From Synaphobranchus kaupii (taxonomy: Eukaryota > Chordata > Actinopteri > Anguilliformes > Synaphobranchidae), in assembly GCA_029718625.1 (NCBI GenBank), contig CM056376.1:79049386-79113385 (forward strand): a stretch of 64,000 nt of DNA, in the 5' to 3' direction. Shown piece by piece: positions 47,059-58,620 of this stretch (position 1 is its first letter; the number at the start of each line of letters is the position of its first letter). The notes beneath the pieces were generated by a model. That model did no database searches and was not told the DNA's origin. It saw only the letters and a list, made by a program, of their open reading frames with translations. The position numbers and the translations under genes were made by a program.

Positions 47059-47537
47059 AATCTCACATGTTCAATATCTCAAGTGCAGAAGTAAAATTCT
47101 CTACTGATAATATTTTTGCAGTTACACTTGCAGAAGTCATCATGAAAACTGTACAGTTTGGAAATGTAACCTGTTATATTCCAGATTAACTTTGCACATG
47201 AATTCTTGAGTGAAAGAAAATAATCCCTTTGATTAGCTTGCTCCCTTTTTTGTTATCTCCAGTTTCAGTTCTTATGCCATCATGGTGTGATCTTACGGAT
47301 TAAACAAGTCTTCTGATGTCACATTTAAGTCGACACTGTCAGGCTGGCACTTTGATCCTCTCAGTGCAGTTGTTCCAGTAACAAACCTTTATCTGAGGAG
47401 CTGGCCGCGAAGCTGGTCAAATTAAATAATAGATATTTTTCAAAGTAACACTACCGCATATGTGTTCTCCTGACTGCCTTTATAGTGGCTGTAGTGATTT
47501 TATTCTCCTTTTCATTATAGCCACTGGACTGCACATC

Positions 47538-47624
<87 letters not shown>

Positions 47625-49388
47625 TGTGTATATATTGTTGTATATGCAAGTGAAAGTGTTGCTGTGATGGCTTGTACAGCATTTGTACATACGTAGCATG
47701 TATGTGTGTGTTGATTTACACTACATTTAGATATACTACTCGTGTAATGGAACACATAGTGTTGTTTAAATATGACACCATTGTATCTGTATCATGTATC
47801 GATCAAAAAGTACTTTTATGTAGTCTGTATAGAATGCATTTGATAAATATGCATTATTTTAGACATAAATGCAATGTATTATAAAAGCTAATTATTCTGT
47901 AAGATCTTTTCAGCAAAATATCATTACAATTTTTATGGGTCATGATAATAACATTTTGTGCAAAATGAGGGAACATTGGAATAACTTTTTGCCCTTGAGT
48001 CTAGTCTTGTGCTGTCACAACATTGACTACAGCAGCTGTTGGTTTCAGGAAGGAAGATGTGTTATCTTCAGGATGCTGTTAGCGGATGCTATTGAGTCAT
48101 TGGGGGAAAAGTCTGGGACAACTTCAACAGGAAGTCATTCCCTCAATTAAATGGAAGGCAACACTGGGTCTTACTGATCTAGTCACACACCAGACAGATG
48201 TTTATCTGTATATATTTTCTTGTTTTCAATTAGTCATGCCTCAGCTTAAGATAACAGTCTAATAACATGTTAGGTAACCATAATAACAGTGTAATAACAT
48301 GCAACAAAGCCATAAGGGGAGACAAGTGAGAAAAGGTCTTTTGGGAAGTTTGAACATCAAGTTTTAATTATTTAAAAATGTTGTGGATGACGCAGGTATA
48401 ACATATTTTCTCTAAAAGTAGGATGAAATGAGTAATAGCATTAGATGCACTGTTGATTTGTTTTGAATGTGACATTCTATTTTCACTTACTTCATCTTAA
48501 TGTGTACTGGCCAATTTCTCTTGGTTTTCTTGGAGTTGCTCCAGCTACACTCACCCATAGTATAGTTTTTAGATACTGATGGAACAAAACAAGCCCTAGT
48601 TTGGCCAATTTTATTCTCTTTTGGCCTTATCTACCTGACAAGGACCACAAATGATATACTCTGCTATTGAGAAATATATATCAGAGTGAGTTTTGCGGTG
48701 AGCCCAGTTTGGTATGAATTAAAATGGTCATTAAAAAAAAAAAAAAACTCATGGGAAGATTTCTGTCCAAGAGAACAAAAGAAGTATGTCTGTCCCAAAG
48801 TACAAAAAATTAAATTGAGGAAATAAAGAGCGGTATGGTGAAAGGGTGACAGAAAACCGCAATGCAGGTTGGAATTGTATTTCACTTCAAGGGTATACGT
48901 CAGATCTTTCACAAAAGGTGTTACATGTAAAGTTACAGCATGTGAGCTTGGCAAAGCAGGAACCGTGCTTGCCCCCCAAACCCCCCCCCCCCAGGGTTAC
49001 AGCATTCTCATTAAGCCCTCCCTCACAGCCCTAAAGGGCATTCACATCTTCTCAAAGGAAGCCTTTTTCACAAAAGGGGTAAAGTGAAGGTTTGCAACCC
49101 CAGTATTTTATTAGTAACCTGCACTGCAAAATATTGAAGAGCTCAATTTAAGGCTGAAGATTCAAGCCTTTATTTGAGAACACTAATATATCAGCAGAGC
49201 CCATTTAAATGGATGCTGAAAAGTCAGGTAGAAGAGGCAACGCAAATGGGATTTGTTCAAACATTTCAGTTTATTTAATACCTAAAAACATTAAATAAAA
49301 TGGATGGATTTATGGATTTATCTAGTCCCTGTGGAAACTTTTTTTAATTGTGAAGTATTAATGGCTCCTGATTGTTATCATTGTTATA
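47059..49388 (+). other. nav3 intron with long GT microsatellite
   Basis: Holds the GT array at 47544-47621, an A-run near 48734-48748 and a 12-bp C run at 48981-48992. No gene recognised. Confidence 0.5.
47544..47621. repeat. (GT)n microsatellite, about 39 units
   Basis: Uninterrupted GT dinucleotides; ORFs here are translation artefacts of the repeat. Confidence 0.97.
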
Positions 49389-49392
49389 TTAA

Positions 49393-49823
49393 AGGTTGTA
49401 TCAGCGATTTTGGGTGACGTCACTTCTGAAGCGAAATCCCAAACAAACAGAGCCAGCTCCAGCTCAGAGCCAATTATGTTATGTTTTAAAAAATAGTGTT
49501 CAAGCATCCAGAATTATAACCACGTTAATAACGTTTGTAAGAAACCAAACCGTTTGTAAATCCGTCAAGATTTGAGCGAGATAAGAGTATTAGCGTATTA
49601 GTATCACCCACCCCTTGTCGGTGATTGGTTGGAATACTGTTTATTTTGGTTTGGAGTGGTTGGTAGTACCATTTGTTTTTGTGTACGATCTCGGAGCATA
49701 GGCTGCCTACAGAGACGCGGTTTTTTGACGGCCTGCTTATGGGGCGGGCAGCTAGCGGATCGTGAGGAAAAATCAGATGAATGTGATCATTTATGTTTCG
49801 ACCCAAAATCGCTGATACAACCT
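49393..49823. mobile_element. MITE with TTAA target duplication
   Basis: 431 bp. Left AGGTTGTATCAGCGATTTTG and right in reverse AGGTTGTATCAGCGATTTTG are identical over at least 23 bp. Flanked by TTAA at 49389-49392 and 49824-49827. A TTAA target fits piggyBac or Kolobok. Confidence 0.9.
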
Positions 49824-50090
49824 TTAAGCTGCTTTTTCTTTGCTCTCAAAGCAGTCTGTACTTAATTAATTATTCATATGGACTAATCATTTAACTTTTG
49901 AAAAGGTTTTCCGTAGTGATAGTTGAAAATGGAATAACTAAGATTCATTTCTCAAACTGGGAAAACGTTGACAGTCCCCGAGAATCCCAGTGTTAACCTT
50001 TAACACATACACAGAAGGTACTGAAAAGTACTGAGCTTTTCCCAACAGTAGAGTAAGCAAATGATTCGGAAGAACTGTTGTCTAGTGCTG

Positions 50091-50210
50091 CACAGTAAAA
50101 TGTCCAGTGTTAATTCAACTCTAACAGAGGACATATGAGCCTAATCTGGCTAGAGTAGGCTCATATATGTACACTGCTAGAGTTGAATTAACAATGGACA
50201 TTTTACTGTG
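50091..50210. mobile_element. Fold-back MITE, 120 bp
   Basis: Almost the whole element is one palindrome: CACAGTAAAATGTCCAGTGT...CAACTCTA on the left and its reverse complement on the right, with inner arms ATATGAGCCTA and TAGGCTCATAT. As RNA it would form a long hairpin. Target duplication unclear. Confidence 0.88.
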
Positions 50211-51796
50211 GTGGTTTGAGGAGGGGATACTGAAGTTGTGAGCTAGCCGTTACAGTGAGTCACACAAACCCTTGTGACGACATTTTCGGCAAAATTGAAG
50301 CCAAAGACCATGAGCAGACCTCTGGCAGACTACTGGGAGCTCTGCACTCCTAGAAATGGCATATGGGATATAGCCCAGTATCATCCAAGCCTTGTTTGAC
50401 CATTTGCTGAGAAGCTGTGAGACTGTAACTACAAATACAAATGGTCTTCCAAGATTTTATTGAATGTCACTGAATTTGTCACTTCAGTTGATTTTGTGAA
50501 AATTCTATGTATGTTTGTTGATGAGTATGTATCTACGTCTGTTTTTGCAAATGCTTGTATGTTTGTGTTTGCATGTATGCAAATAAGAACGTATGTATGA
50601 TTTTGTGTATGTCTACTGTGCATGTGTGTGCATGAATTTGCATGAGTGTGTTTGATGGACAGAGGGTATGTCTCTGAAAATGTGTATGTCCTTGTGTGTG
50701 CCTAATATACATTTTTTCTCTATTCATTTGTGAATGTGTATTGTCCAAGAATCCTCAAAGGTATTCTCTGTCGTGACTTTGCTTGTTTTCCTGTCTGTCT
50801 CACCCAGTCAGCTTTGGCGATGGAACCCGCTGGTCATTTATTTGTAACAGGGTGTTTTTGAGCTGTTATTCCTAAGCCATCTGTTCTGTACTCCTGCTTG
50901 ATAGCTGTTCAATACTCTGACTTGTCAGTAGTTTATTATATGGATTAGGATATAGTAGATTAACATCCAAAATTTTCCAGTTGTTTAGGGAATAATTCAA
51001 CCCAGTCATTCCAGGGATTCCGGTAGCATTGGAAAAATTGTGCAATAATTGCAGCAACATTGGAATCTAAGAAAATTACATGGTCCACATATTTTATCGG
51101 TTGATTTTAAGCAGTTGGAGGCTATTTCTCCGAATAAGAACAGTTCTCCTTTGCAGAAAGTCATACACTTCTTTATAGAGCAGTGCTGGGTGAAATATCT
51201 ACTAGCTCTATACCTGTGTATTGTAAAAAGCAGAGAGTTGAGTGAATTTAAATCCACTGTAACCTTGAATGAAGACTTCACCTTCTTGTGTCCATGAGTG
51301 CGTTAAGTGGTCCTAAATCAACAGAGAGTACACAGTGTTCTGAAGCATTTCCAGTAGTCCTCCCTTTTTTCCTGCTCGGCCCTTGTTTTAAAAGGGGCTT
51401 GCCTTCCCAGTCCCTCCTATCAGGTCCTTTAAGAGATCCGTGGATGTGCGCAGCCCTGGCACATTCCCTGTTGTATATCGGGTCTCATGAATGGCTGTAC
51501 ACCTGCTATCCTCATCAGCTTCTTCCAGACACTGTCTCATGTGAAGCAAGGTGGATGGGTGGTGTAACAAACCGTCTGTTGGTGGTGGAGCATAACCTGC
51601 ATTCTTAAGGATGCACAAAACAATGGCTGCTTAAACAGCACCAGTGACCACTCAGTGGAACCTAAATCCTGCAAAAATGCTTTGGTGGATTTGGTTGACA
51701 TTTGAAGAAAACCCTTGCGAGGGCCACTATGTTGGTATGTTCTTGGTCAAGGTTCTCTAGAATTAACCAAACTCTAGATGTTTTTATACACCTGAA
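50211..51796 (+). other. nav3 intron, unassigned
   Basis: TATG/TGTG-rich stretch at about 50505-50720. No gene recognised. Confidence 0.5.
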
Positions 51797-51806
51797 ATGA
51801 TGAAAT

Positions 51807-52154
51807 CATCCATTATCTAACCCACTTATTTCTGGTCGGGGTCGCTGGGGCTGGAGCCTATCCCAGCGTGCATTGGGCAAGATGCAGGAATACCGCCTGG
51901 ATAGGTCGCCAATCCATCGCCGGGATCACACACCATTCACTCACACACTCATACCTAAGAGCAAATTAAACTCTAATTAACTTAACCTGCATGTCTTTGG
52001 ACTGTGGGAGGAAACCGCAGTGACCGGAAGAAACCCACGCAGACACAGGGAGAACATGCAAACTGTACACAGAAAGGCCCAAGGCCTGGGATTCGAAATC
52101 GGCACCTTCTTGCTGTGACGTGACGCTGCTAACCACTGCACCTCCATGCCACCC
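51807..52154 (-). repeat. tRNA-headed SINE-like repeat with GATG tail, copy 2
   Basis: Reverse-complement match to the repeat at 35245-35607 over its length. The head GGTGGCATGGAGGTGCAGTG is at the right end. Target duplication ATGATGAAAT at 51797-51806 and 52155-52164. More diverged than copy 1. Confidence 0.92.
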
Positions 52155-52164
52155 ATGATGAAAT

Positions 52165-53320
52165 TATCTTTGAGTTTCTTAATGCTGGAGTGACTGCATT
52201 TTTCTCTGAGCAGAATCGTCACGTGTCTTCCCTATGAACTATCAGAGGACTGAGTACATGCAAATTAGCAATTGGCAGGGGAGCGCAGCTTTGCCTCCCT
52301 CAACAGAATCTTTGCCTTGTTTACAATCAGGAGGCCTGTTTTGATCCATGAGGCCATTATTCACATCCTCTCATAACCCCTGAGGTACAGTATATAGCGC
52401 GTGGCATCTCTTCTCACACCGTGAGGTTGATAAGCAACAGTGAGCCACTTTGCTATTCTGCTCTGACAGTTACTTAGGCGAGGGAGCTCATTTATTTGAT
52501 CCCCCCAGAAACAAACCGAGAGTTGAGTAGTTGGCCATCGCTCTGAATGTTCTACCCTCCACGCCAGCGGCGAAAATATGAATTGTCGGTCGGACGCAGG
52601 TGAATTAGAACCCAGTCTCCACTGTGCTCAAGTTGTGGCGCATTTGTTTCCCTCCTGTTTCCTTGTCTCACGGGCCCTGTTCAGGAAACGGCATTGGAGC
52701 TAGCTGCAAAGACTCATTTGCGGAGTCTCACTGTGCCAGTGCTGCACGAACAGAATTGTAATCTTGTAAAAACCTGGAAATGCAGAGATTACGCTCAGTT
52801 GTGGGTGAGAGTCGCCATCCACATTATGTTGGATGCTGGAATGCAATATTCGAGGATTAATGCTGACTGCATGGGGACTGTGGGCTGAATGCATCAACAA
52901 ACATTTCACAACCATGGGTGTGCTATATTTGTGTGTGTGTGTACTGTGCCAATATTTAGAAATAATACCAATATTTGTCTACTATAACACAATATTTTTA
53001 GTAGTAAAAAAAAAACAACTCAAATGGTGGTGAGAAAAACTCCCGATGGGAAGAAATCTCAGAAGAAACCTGACAAGAGAGGGGGAGCCCATCCTTCGCT
53101 GGCCGGCCCAGTTTAAACTAAAGGTAGAATGGATGGTAACAGAATGTAATGAGGGATCTAACACAGCAAGTAATCAAGTGGGTTGAACATTTTACAGTCT
53201 GAGATGGTAAACTAGTTGGTAGAAGAAAGTCCAATGAAGAGATGTGTAATATGCAATTCAGAGGGGTGGGGTGATACATCTGGGACTCCGGTTACGTCAA
53301 GGCGTGGGCATAAACCGGAG
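52165..53320 (+). other. nav3 intron, unassigned; possible conserved element
   Basis: 52260-52690 is non-repetitive and of mixed base composition, unlike the flanks; it could be a conserved non-coding element. No ORF recognised. Confidence 0.4.
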
Positions 53321-53326
53321 GAGTGA

Positions 53327-53440
53327 CAGGGCAGGAGCAGTCTGCAGGCAGACTCAGGGCGAGGGGCAGGGCAGGAGCAGTCCGCAGCTTAGTGCGAGGG
53401 GCAGTGCTGGAGCAGTTCGCAAGCTCAGGGCGAGGGAAAG
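53327..53440 (+). repeat. Short tandem repeat of 35-40 bp, three units
   Basis: CAGGGCAGGAGCAGTC-type starts at 53327, 53367 and 53402 (third unit CAGTGCTGGAGCAGTT). Each unit holds GCGAGGG. Confidence 0.8.
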
Positions 53441-53682
53441 GCAGAAGCCCCAGGGAAAAGAAACAGGAGAGGGTTAGGCACAATTACAAATGGGGAGGCC
53501 AGACTGTAATATGGAAAGCCCCAGGGCATTATACTATAGCAGCATATCTAAATGATATGTGATCCTGGACTGACAGTACCCCAACACAGCACAGAACAGC
53601 AAACCTGAGCGTTCACATGCAGTAGCAGGGCAACAGCACAGTCAGCCCAGCTCACAAAACAGGATCTATGGTCCTGATTTAA

Positions 53683-53700
53683 CCCCCCCCCCCCCCCCCC
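53683..53700. repeat. Poly-C run, 18 bp
   Basis: Uninterrupted C homopolymer next to the LINE remnant. Confidence 0.9.
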
Positions 53701-53704
53701 AAAC

Positions 53705-54045
53705 ATCTTTAACTATGGGATTGACTAAAGAGGTATGTTTTGAGCCTACACTCTAGACAGAAAGTGTATCTGAAGCCCGAACATGCATAGGGAGATTGTT
53801 CCATAAAACAGGAGCTCTGTAAGAAAAGGAATTTTTAAATAGCCAGCCCCGTGTGAACAAAGTAATCTTGGAGGACAGTAAGCAATGAGTAAGTCACTAA
53901 GCCAAACCAAAGCTTTAAAAGTAAAATGTAAAATCTTGTAGTCAATTCTGAATTTCACAGGTAACTAATGAAGAGTTTTGAGCACGGGGCTGATATGCTC
54001 ACGTTTCTTAGTTGGGTTCATAGTTTTGCAGGTACAACCTGAACC
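53705..54045 (-). pseudogene. LINE reverse transcriptase C-terminal remnant (L2/CR1/Rex type)
   Basis: Minus-strand translation gives, in pieces, R-E-H-I-S-P-V-L-K-T-L-H (stop) L-P-V-K-F-R-I-D-Y-K-I-L, then F-K-A-L, L-S-D-L-L, and in another frame F-S-Y-R-A-P-V-L-W-N-N-L-P and L-K-T-Y-L-F. These follow the usual C-terminal block of fish L2/CR1-like LINE ORF2 (H-I-x-P-V-L-x-x-L-H-W-L-P-V, APxLWNxLP, LKTHLF). At least one stop and one frameshift are present. A dead fragment; its 5' part is missing. Confidence 0.85.
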
Positions 54046-55640
54046 TCAGACATGTTCCCTGATAGCAATGTGTTCAGTGGTCAGACATTAGCAGGTAGTC
54101 CTTGTCAAGGTTACACGTTTCAGACTGAAACTGCGTATGCCACTGAACTGACATCTTCAGCCGCCCATTCCAGCGGGATGGATTTCGGCGTTCACTCTCA
54201 CATGTGTGAAATGTATCACTGCTGTGCCTTCTCCTCTGAACACAAAGAGTAATCTGGAACCCCAGCCGCCACAGTCTGGACACCCACATCCGGCCCGCTC
54301 TGATTTATCCATCAGAGTCCACCTCAAATGGTGCTGTCATTAATTCTGTGCTCCATTCCTTTATTTCTATCAATCAATCCATCAGTTTATTGCTACGTTT
54401 TAACAAACAGGTTCCTGTAAATGACACATCAATGGTTCCATGTATGGGAGAAATAGAATTTGGTGAGCTGAGAAATAAAATTGTACAGACACACGCACAC
54501 AAAATATAATTTTAAGTGTTCGACAGTAATTTCAGCTCTTGTATATTGGAGGAGGGAGTTTAGAATGGCTCTCGAAAATATTCATTCTCTTACACAGTTA
54601 AAGTTCACTCTGGTATGAAACACTTTTGTATTTAAGTGGAAAATAATCATTTCAACAACTGCTGTGCCACACTCACCCAAGGTTAAAGCATGCTCCGATT
54701 CACCCAAATCTCCCCACCCCCTTAGTCCAGTCTCATGGGCCAGTTTGCCTTTAATATAAAAATAACTTACTGTTATATTCAGAACCATGATTTTGCATTG
54801 CCGCAGCTGTAGCTCAGGCATAAATGTGTTCCCAGGTGTCCCGGCTTAAATAATCAGATGGTAAATGAGAGTCTGATTCTTTCAATGAAGAAAGATGATT
54901 TGTCTCGGCTGGTGCTGAGGGGGTCGATTTTGTGGCCAACGTGGTAATGAATTCTCAAAACATTTAGAGACTGCACCGTCAGCTTTTCTGTGGATGTTCT
55001 GTGCATCTCATGCAGTTTGGTTCCCAAAAGGATGAAAAAAAAACAAAAAAATGATTTCAAGCTTAGAAGTGTACCTGGTTTAAAGGGAAATGCTAAAGTG
55101 CTGTATGGACATGATAGCAATGACAAAACAATGAAGGTGGATTGCGGGACCAGAGGCTTCCTTGTGGAAAGGGAATTCTGGGTAAATATTCAAATCAACG
55201 GTCGCTTCGGAATGAGCAGCATGCCTCTGAAATAAATCAAATGGCTGTGATGTCTTTGATCAGTGTAATGTGAATACTTATGCAATTTTACCCCAATGCA
55301 CATAATTAGCCTCTAATTAAATTTGTAATACAAATGTAAGCATTCCATGACTTACATCAAATGATTTATGACTTTGATCACCATGTTTTTCCCTAAATTT
55401 AAACAAATATTTTTTACTTGCCGAAAATGTTTATATTTATAAGCAAGTACATCCCACATAGGTCATGAAGCTTAAGTGCCTGATTAATATCAGAATAAAC
55501 ATTTTAAAATGTTTTCTTGTACTAAAATCCCAAAAGGCACCCTCATAAAAAAAAATCCTTAAAATGCAGGATTGCAACACCAATGCAAAAAAGAAATTCT
55601 AGTCAGCTCAGAACCATGCGTCAACTTCTGCACACTTAAT
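54046..55640 (+). other. nav3 intron, unassigned
   Basis: No gene or repeat pair recognised. Confidence 0.5.
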
Positions 55641-55644
55641 ACAC

Positions 55645-56343
55645 TTAGGGCCTGATTTACTAAGACCTTTAGTGTGTGCAAAACCTTTTAGCACATGCAA
55701 TACTAATAACACTACCAAGGATTGATGCAAAACAAATACCATGACCAATCACTGGGGATGTTATTGGTTTTGCATGTGCTAAAAGTGTCGATTTACTAAG
55801 ATCCCAAACAAGGGGTGTTATTTTGCGTGCACAACCAAAGTATTTTCACGCGTTATCATTTCACTCTTCAGGTGATCAACATTGCGGCTTATTTATATAA
55901 TGCCTCTAACGGGAATGGGCCTGTTAATTTGTCCCGATTGTTACACAATCATACAGAACGTTCAGTTATGGATATTCCGAACACACCTGTGCGTGTCTTG
56001 CTACAATGACAGCAGTCATCCTATCGATTGTGTGTTTTTTAATACCTGCATCCCATTTGTACTTAAATGCACATGCAATTACCTTTCCCAAACTTGCTTT
56101 CGGGCTTAATGTAAATCACATTACACGTGCTAAAGCAATCTGTTTGCAAGATCTTCTCCCACTTTGGGACGCCCATTTTTGCATATGCATTCAGGCTAAC
56201 CTGAAAAAACGAAAAATCCATGCATCTTTGAATTTTAACACATGTAGTCCTCTTTGCACCTCGTTAGTTTATCACCTTGGACAATTTTTTTGCGGGTTGT
56301 AACAGTTTTTCATGTAATTTTGTACACGCAAACATTTAGTGTA
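55645..56343. mobile_element. hAT-like repeat, family B, copy 2
   Basis: Begins GGGCCTGATTTACTAAGACC. The first 165 bp form an inverted repeat (GCAAAACCTTTTAGCACATGC and GCATGTGCTAAAAG). From 55790 it is collinear with 9674-9770 and 10290-10760. No ORF. TTTACTAA ends suggest hAT. Confidence 0.65.
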
Positions 56344-57299
56344 CATAATGTGCATCCTTTTACATCATGTCCTATCTATGTCTTCTGTGATACTAGCTTT
56401 CCTTCTTATTGGTGTACTAATGGTGTATTCAAGTGGCCAACTCGGGAGGTGCGGGACGTTTGCTGTGTCAATGGTCCGGTTCGTTAAGATAAAGGTATTC
56501 AAATGCTCAGCGGCAAAAAACATGGATGTCCACAGAAAGCTGATGCTTGTTTGGCTGGCCTCTGAGCAGCATTTGCAGTTCCAAAGGTTTTACATGGCGT
56601 ATACGAAAATGACAACGCAGAAGGTGAAAGACTACATACGCCACGCAACGGGTCTCTCTAGATCCAGATCTCTCCATGTTTACATATGCTCAGCTATTTA
56701 CCTTTGACACATTTTTCGTCACCTCGGTCATCTCGGGGACCTCAGGAGGTGCCCGAGTTGAATGTCGGAGCTCGTCACCGGGGTGTCGCATTCAAATCGT
56801 TTCTTCTTCTCAGAAGTCGGAAATATTAATTTGAATACACCATAAGTTGACCATAGTGCAACTATGACAACATGTTGGGTGTACCGTCCACTTCGTCTTC
56901 GCTCTACTTTACTTTTTACAGGAGTCTAGGGCAGTATTCCCTGAAAATATCTGTATTTTATGTAGGGAATATTCATTTAAATCTATACACGGTGCGTCAC
57001 TAATGTACTGCAATACGCCACTACCATCCTTATACAACTGGTGGCATAGTTTTTGTATAATAAATCAGTCTCATAAAATTTAATATACTATTCTCAAAAG
57101 AGAATATACTAACTAAAAACGGGTAACTTGAATTAATAATTAAATTAATTACCAATCAAATTACACATTAATAATTATCTTAGCAAAATCACAATATTAT
57201 GTACTCAGTTGATACCAAATTAATATAAATGATCCAGCTAGAAGGTGAAGGCATTTTCAGGGAATCCCTGTGATTAGCATTGGCTGATTCAGTTCACCA
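56344..57299 (+). other. nav3 intron, unassigned
   Basis: One ORF (56339-56707, 122 codons) without recognised motif. The rest is AT-rich. Confidence 0.45.
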
Positions 57300-57391
57300 C
57301 AAGAGCATCATCTTGGTTAAATGTGATAGTTTATTGAACACAAAGTACCAAACAGAGCAAACAACGATTCACTACTATAATGTACAACAAA

Positions 57392-57479
<88 letters not shown>

Positions 57480-58620
57480 CGCGTTGGGCGCACGTGGGGT
57501 TTCCATGTTCTCCTGCGTGTGGGGGGTTGCCTCGGACACATGTTCAGAGAGAACAAAGAAACTAAAATGGAGGGAGGTTTGAAACTAGCTTTCGCTGGAG
57601 CTAGCTAATGGTGGCGCATGAACCATACCATACACATAGGGGATAGCCGTAAGCTTATCAATGTGTGTGCGTTGAGATCAGTGTGCAGCGTTAAGATTAC
57701 GACTGGTTAGTGTTTAAAGACAGATCACATGCAAGATACGTTCTGTGCGTGATGCATTAAACCTAACGCATCGCGGTGGATGGCTTACAATCATCCAAAG
57801 TAAAATGGTACATAGTACAGTTACATACATCCAATCACAAACATGTTGCGGTTTCAAACTAATAAGCTATGCCCATGTTACAGCCTTACTTGAATCAAAG
57901 TCCTTTAAATGGTTTCCTCCGTTGGATTGCACACTCACAATGAAAGGGGAAAGCCGGTCGCCCAAACCTGTGGTTGCAGTTCGTAGGGTTGTGATAGATA
58001 GGGGAACCGGCCGCCTCATTTTGGGTCCCTGGAACTGGTTTATTTCGTCGTCAGGCTTGCAGTTCGTAGGGGTGGATAATGGAACCGGTCGCATTATTTC
58101 TCCCGAAGTATGCAGCGTGAATCTACTGCAGACCGCTTGCCTCTTTGGGGACTCACCGGCGGTGCTATGCTATGGCTGCGTGGTCCGCTTGGTGTTTCTT
58201 CTTGACCACCGGGTGCTCGCGATGTCTGCTTGCGTCTCGTCTCCGGTCCTCCATGGCCGATAGCCAGGGGTAGATTAGCCCGCCTTGCTCAGTTGGATGG
58301 GCGTCATGGATGGCCGTGCTTCCTTGTGGAGCGAGGGCTCTTCCCCGGGCGTGCAGGCCGCACAGGGCCGTGAAACGAGACAGTGAAGGCCCTGTCGAGC
58401 TGAGCGGATGACTGAACCGGAAGAACTGCCGGAAGAACTGGGGTAAGGAGCCCCCCGTGTTGCCCCTTTTATAAACTTTATTGCCAGTCGCACATTTCGC
58501 TGTGCAGTATCACATTATAGTGCGGAAATCACAACTGGTACAACGTCCTACGTCACTTCCAACGTGGAGGAGGAGCCTCCTGTGGACTGTATGGAATTGT
58601 AGTTCCTGTTGTCCCTACAT
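57300..58620 (-). mobile_element. GC-rich block, possible long LTR-type element on the minus strand
   Basis: Read on the minus strand: TATAAAAGGGGC near 58485, AATAAAG near 58493, a GC-rich body, and a further AATAAA near 57333. An imperfect direct repeat (TTGCAGTTCGTAGGG...GGAACCGG) occurs at about 57975 and 58058. It also encloses the GT microsatellite at 57393-57477. No coding motif found. Element class and edges are uncertain. Confidence 0.4.
57393..57477. repeat. (GT)n microsatellite, about 42 units
   Basis: Uninterrupted GT dinucleotides. Confidence 0.97.

Noticed and set aside
47451..47755. Thr-His and Cys-Val repeat ORFs
   Set aside because: Translations of the GT microsatellite; the same applies to 57280-57608.
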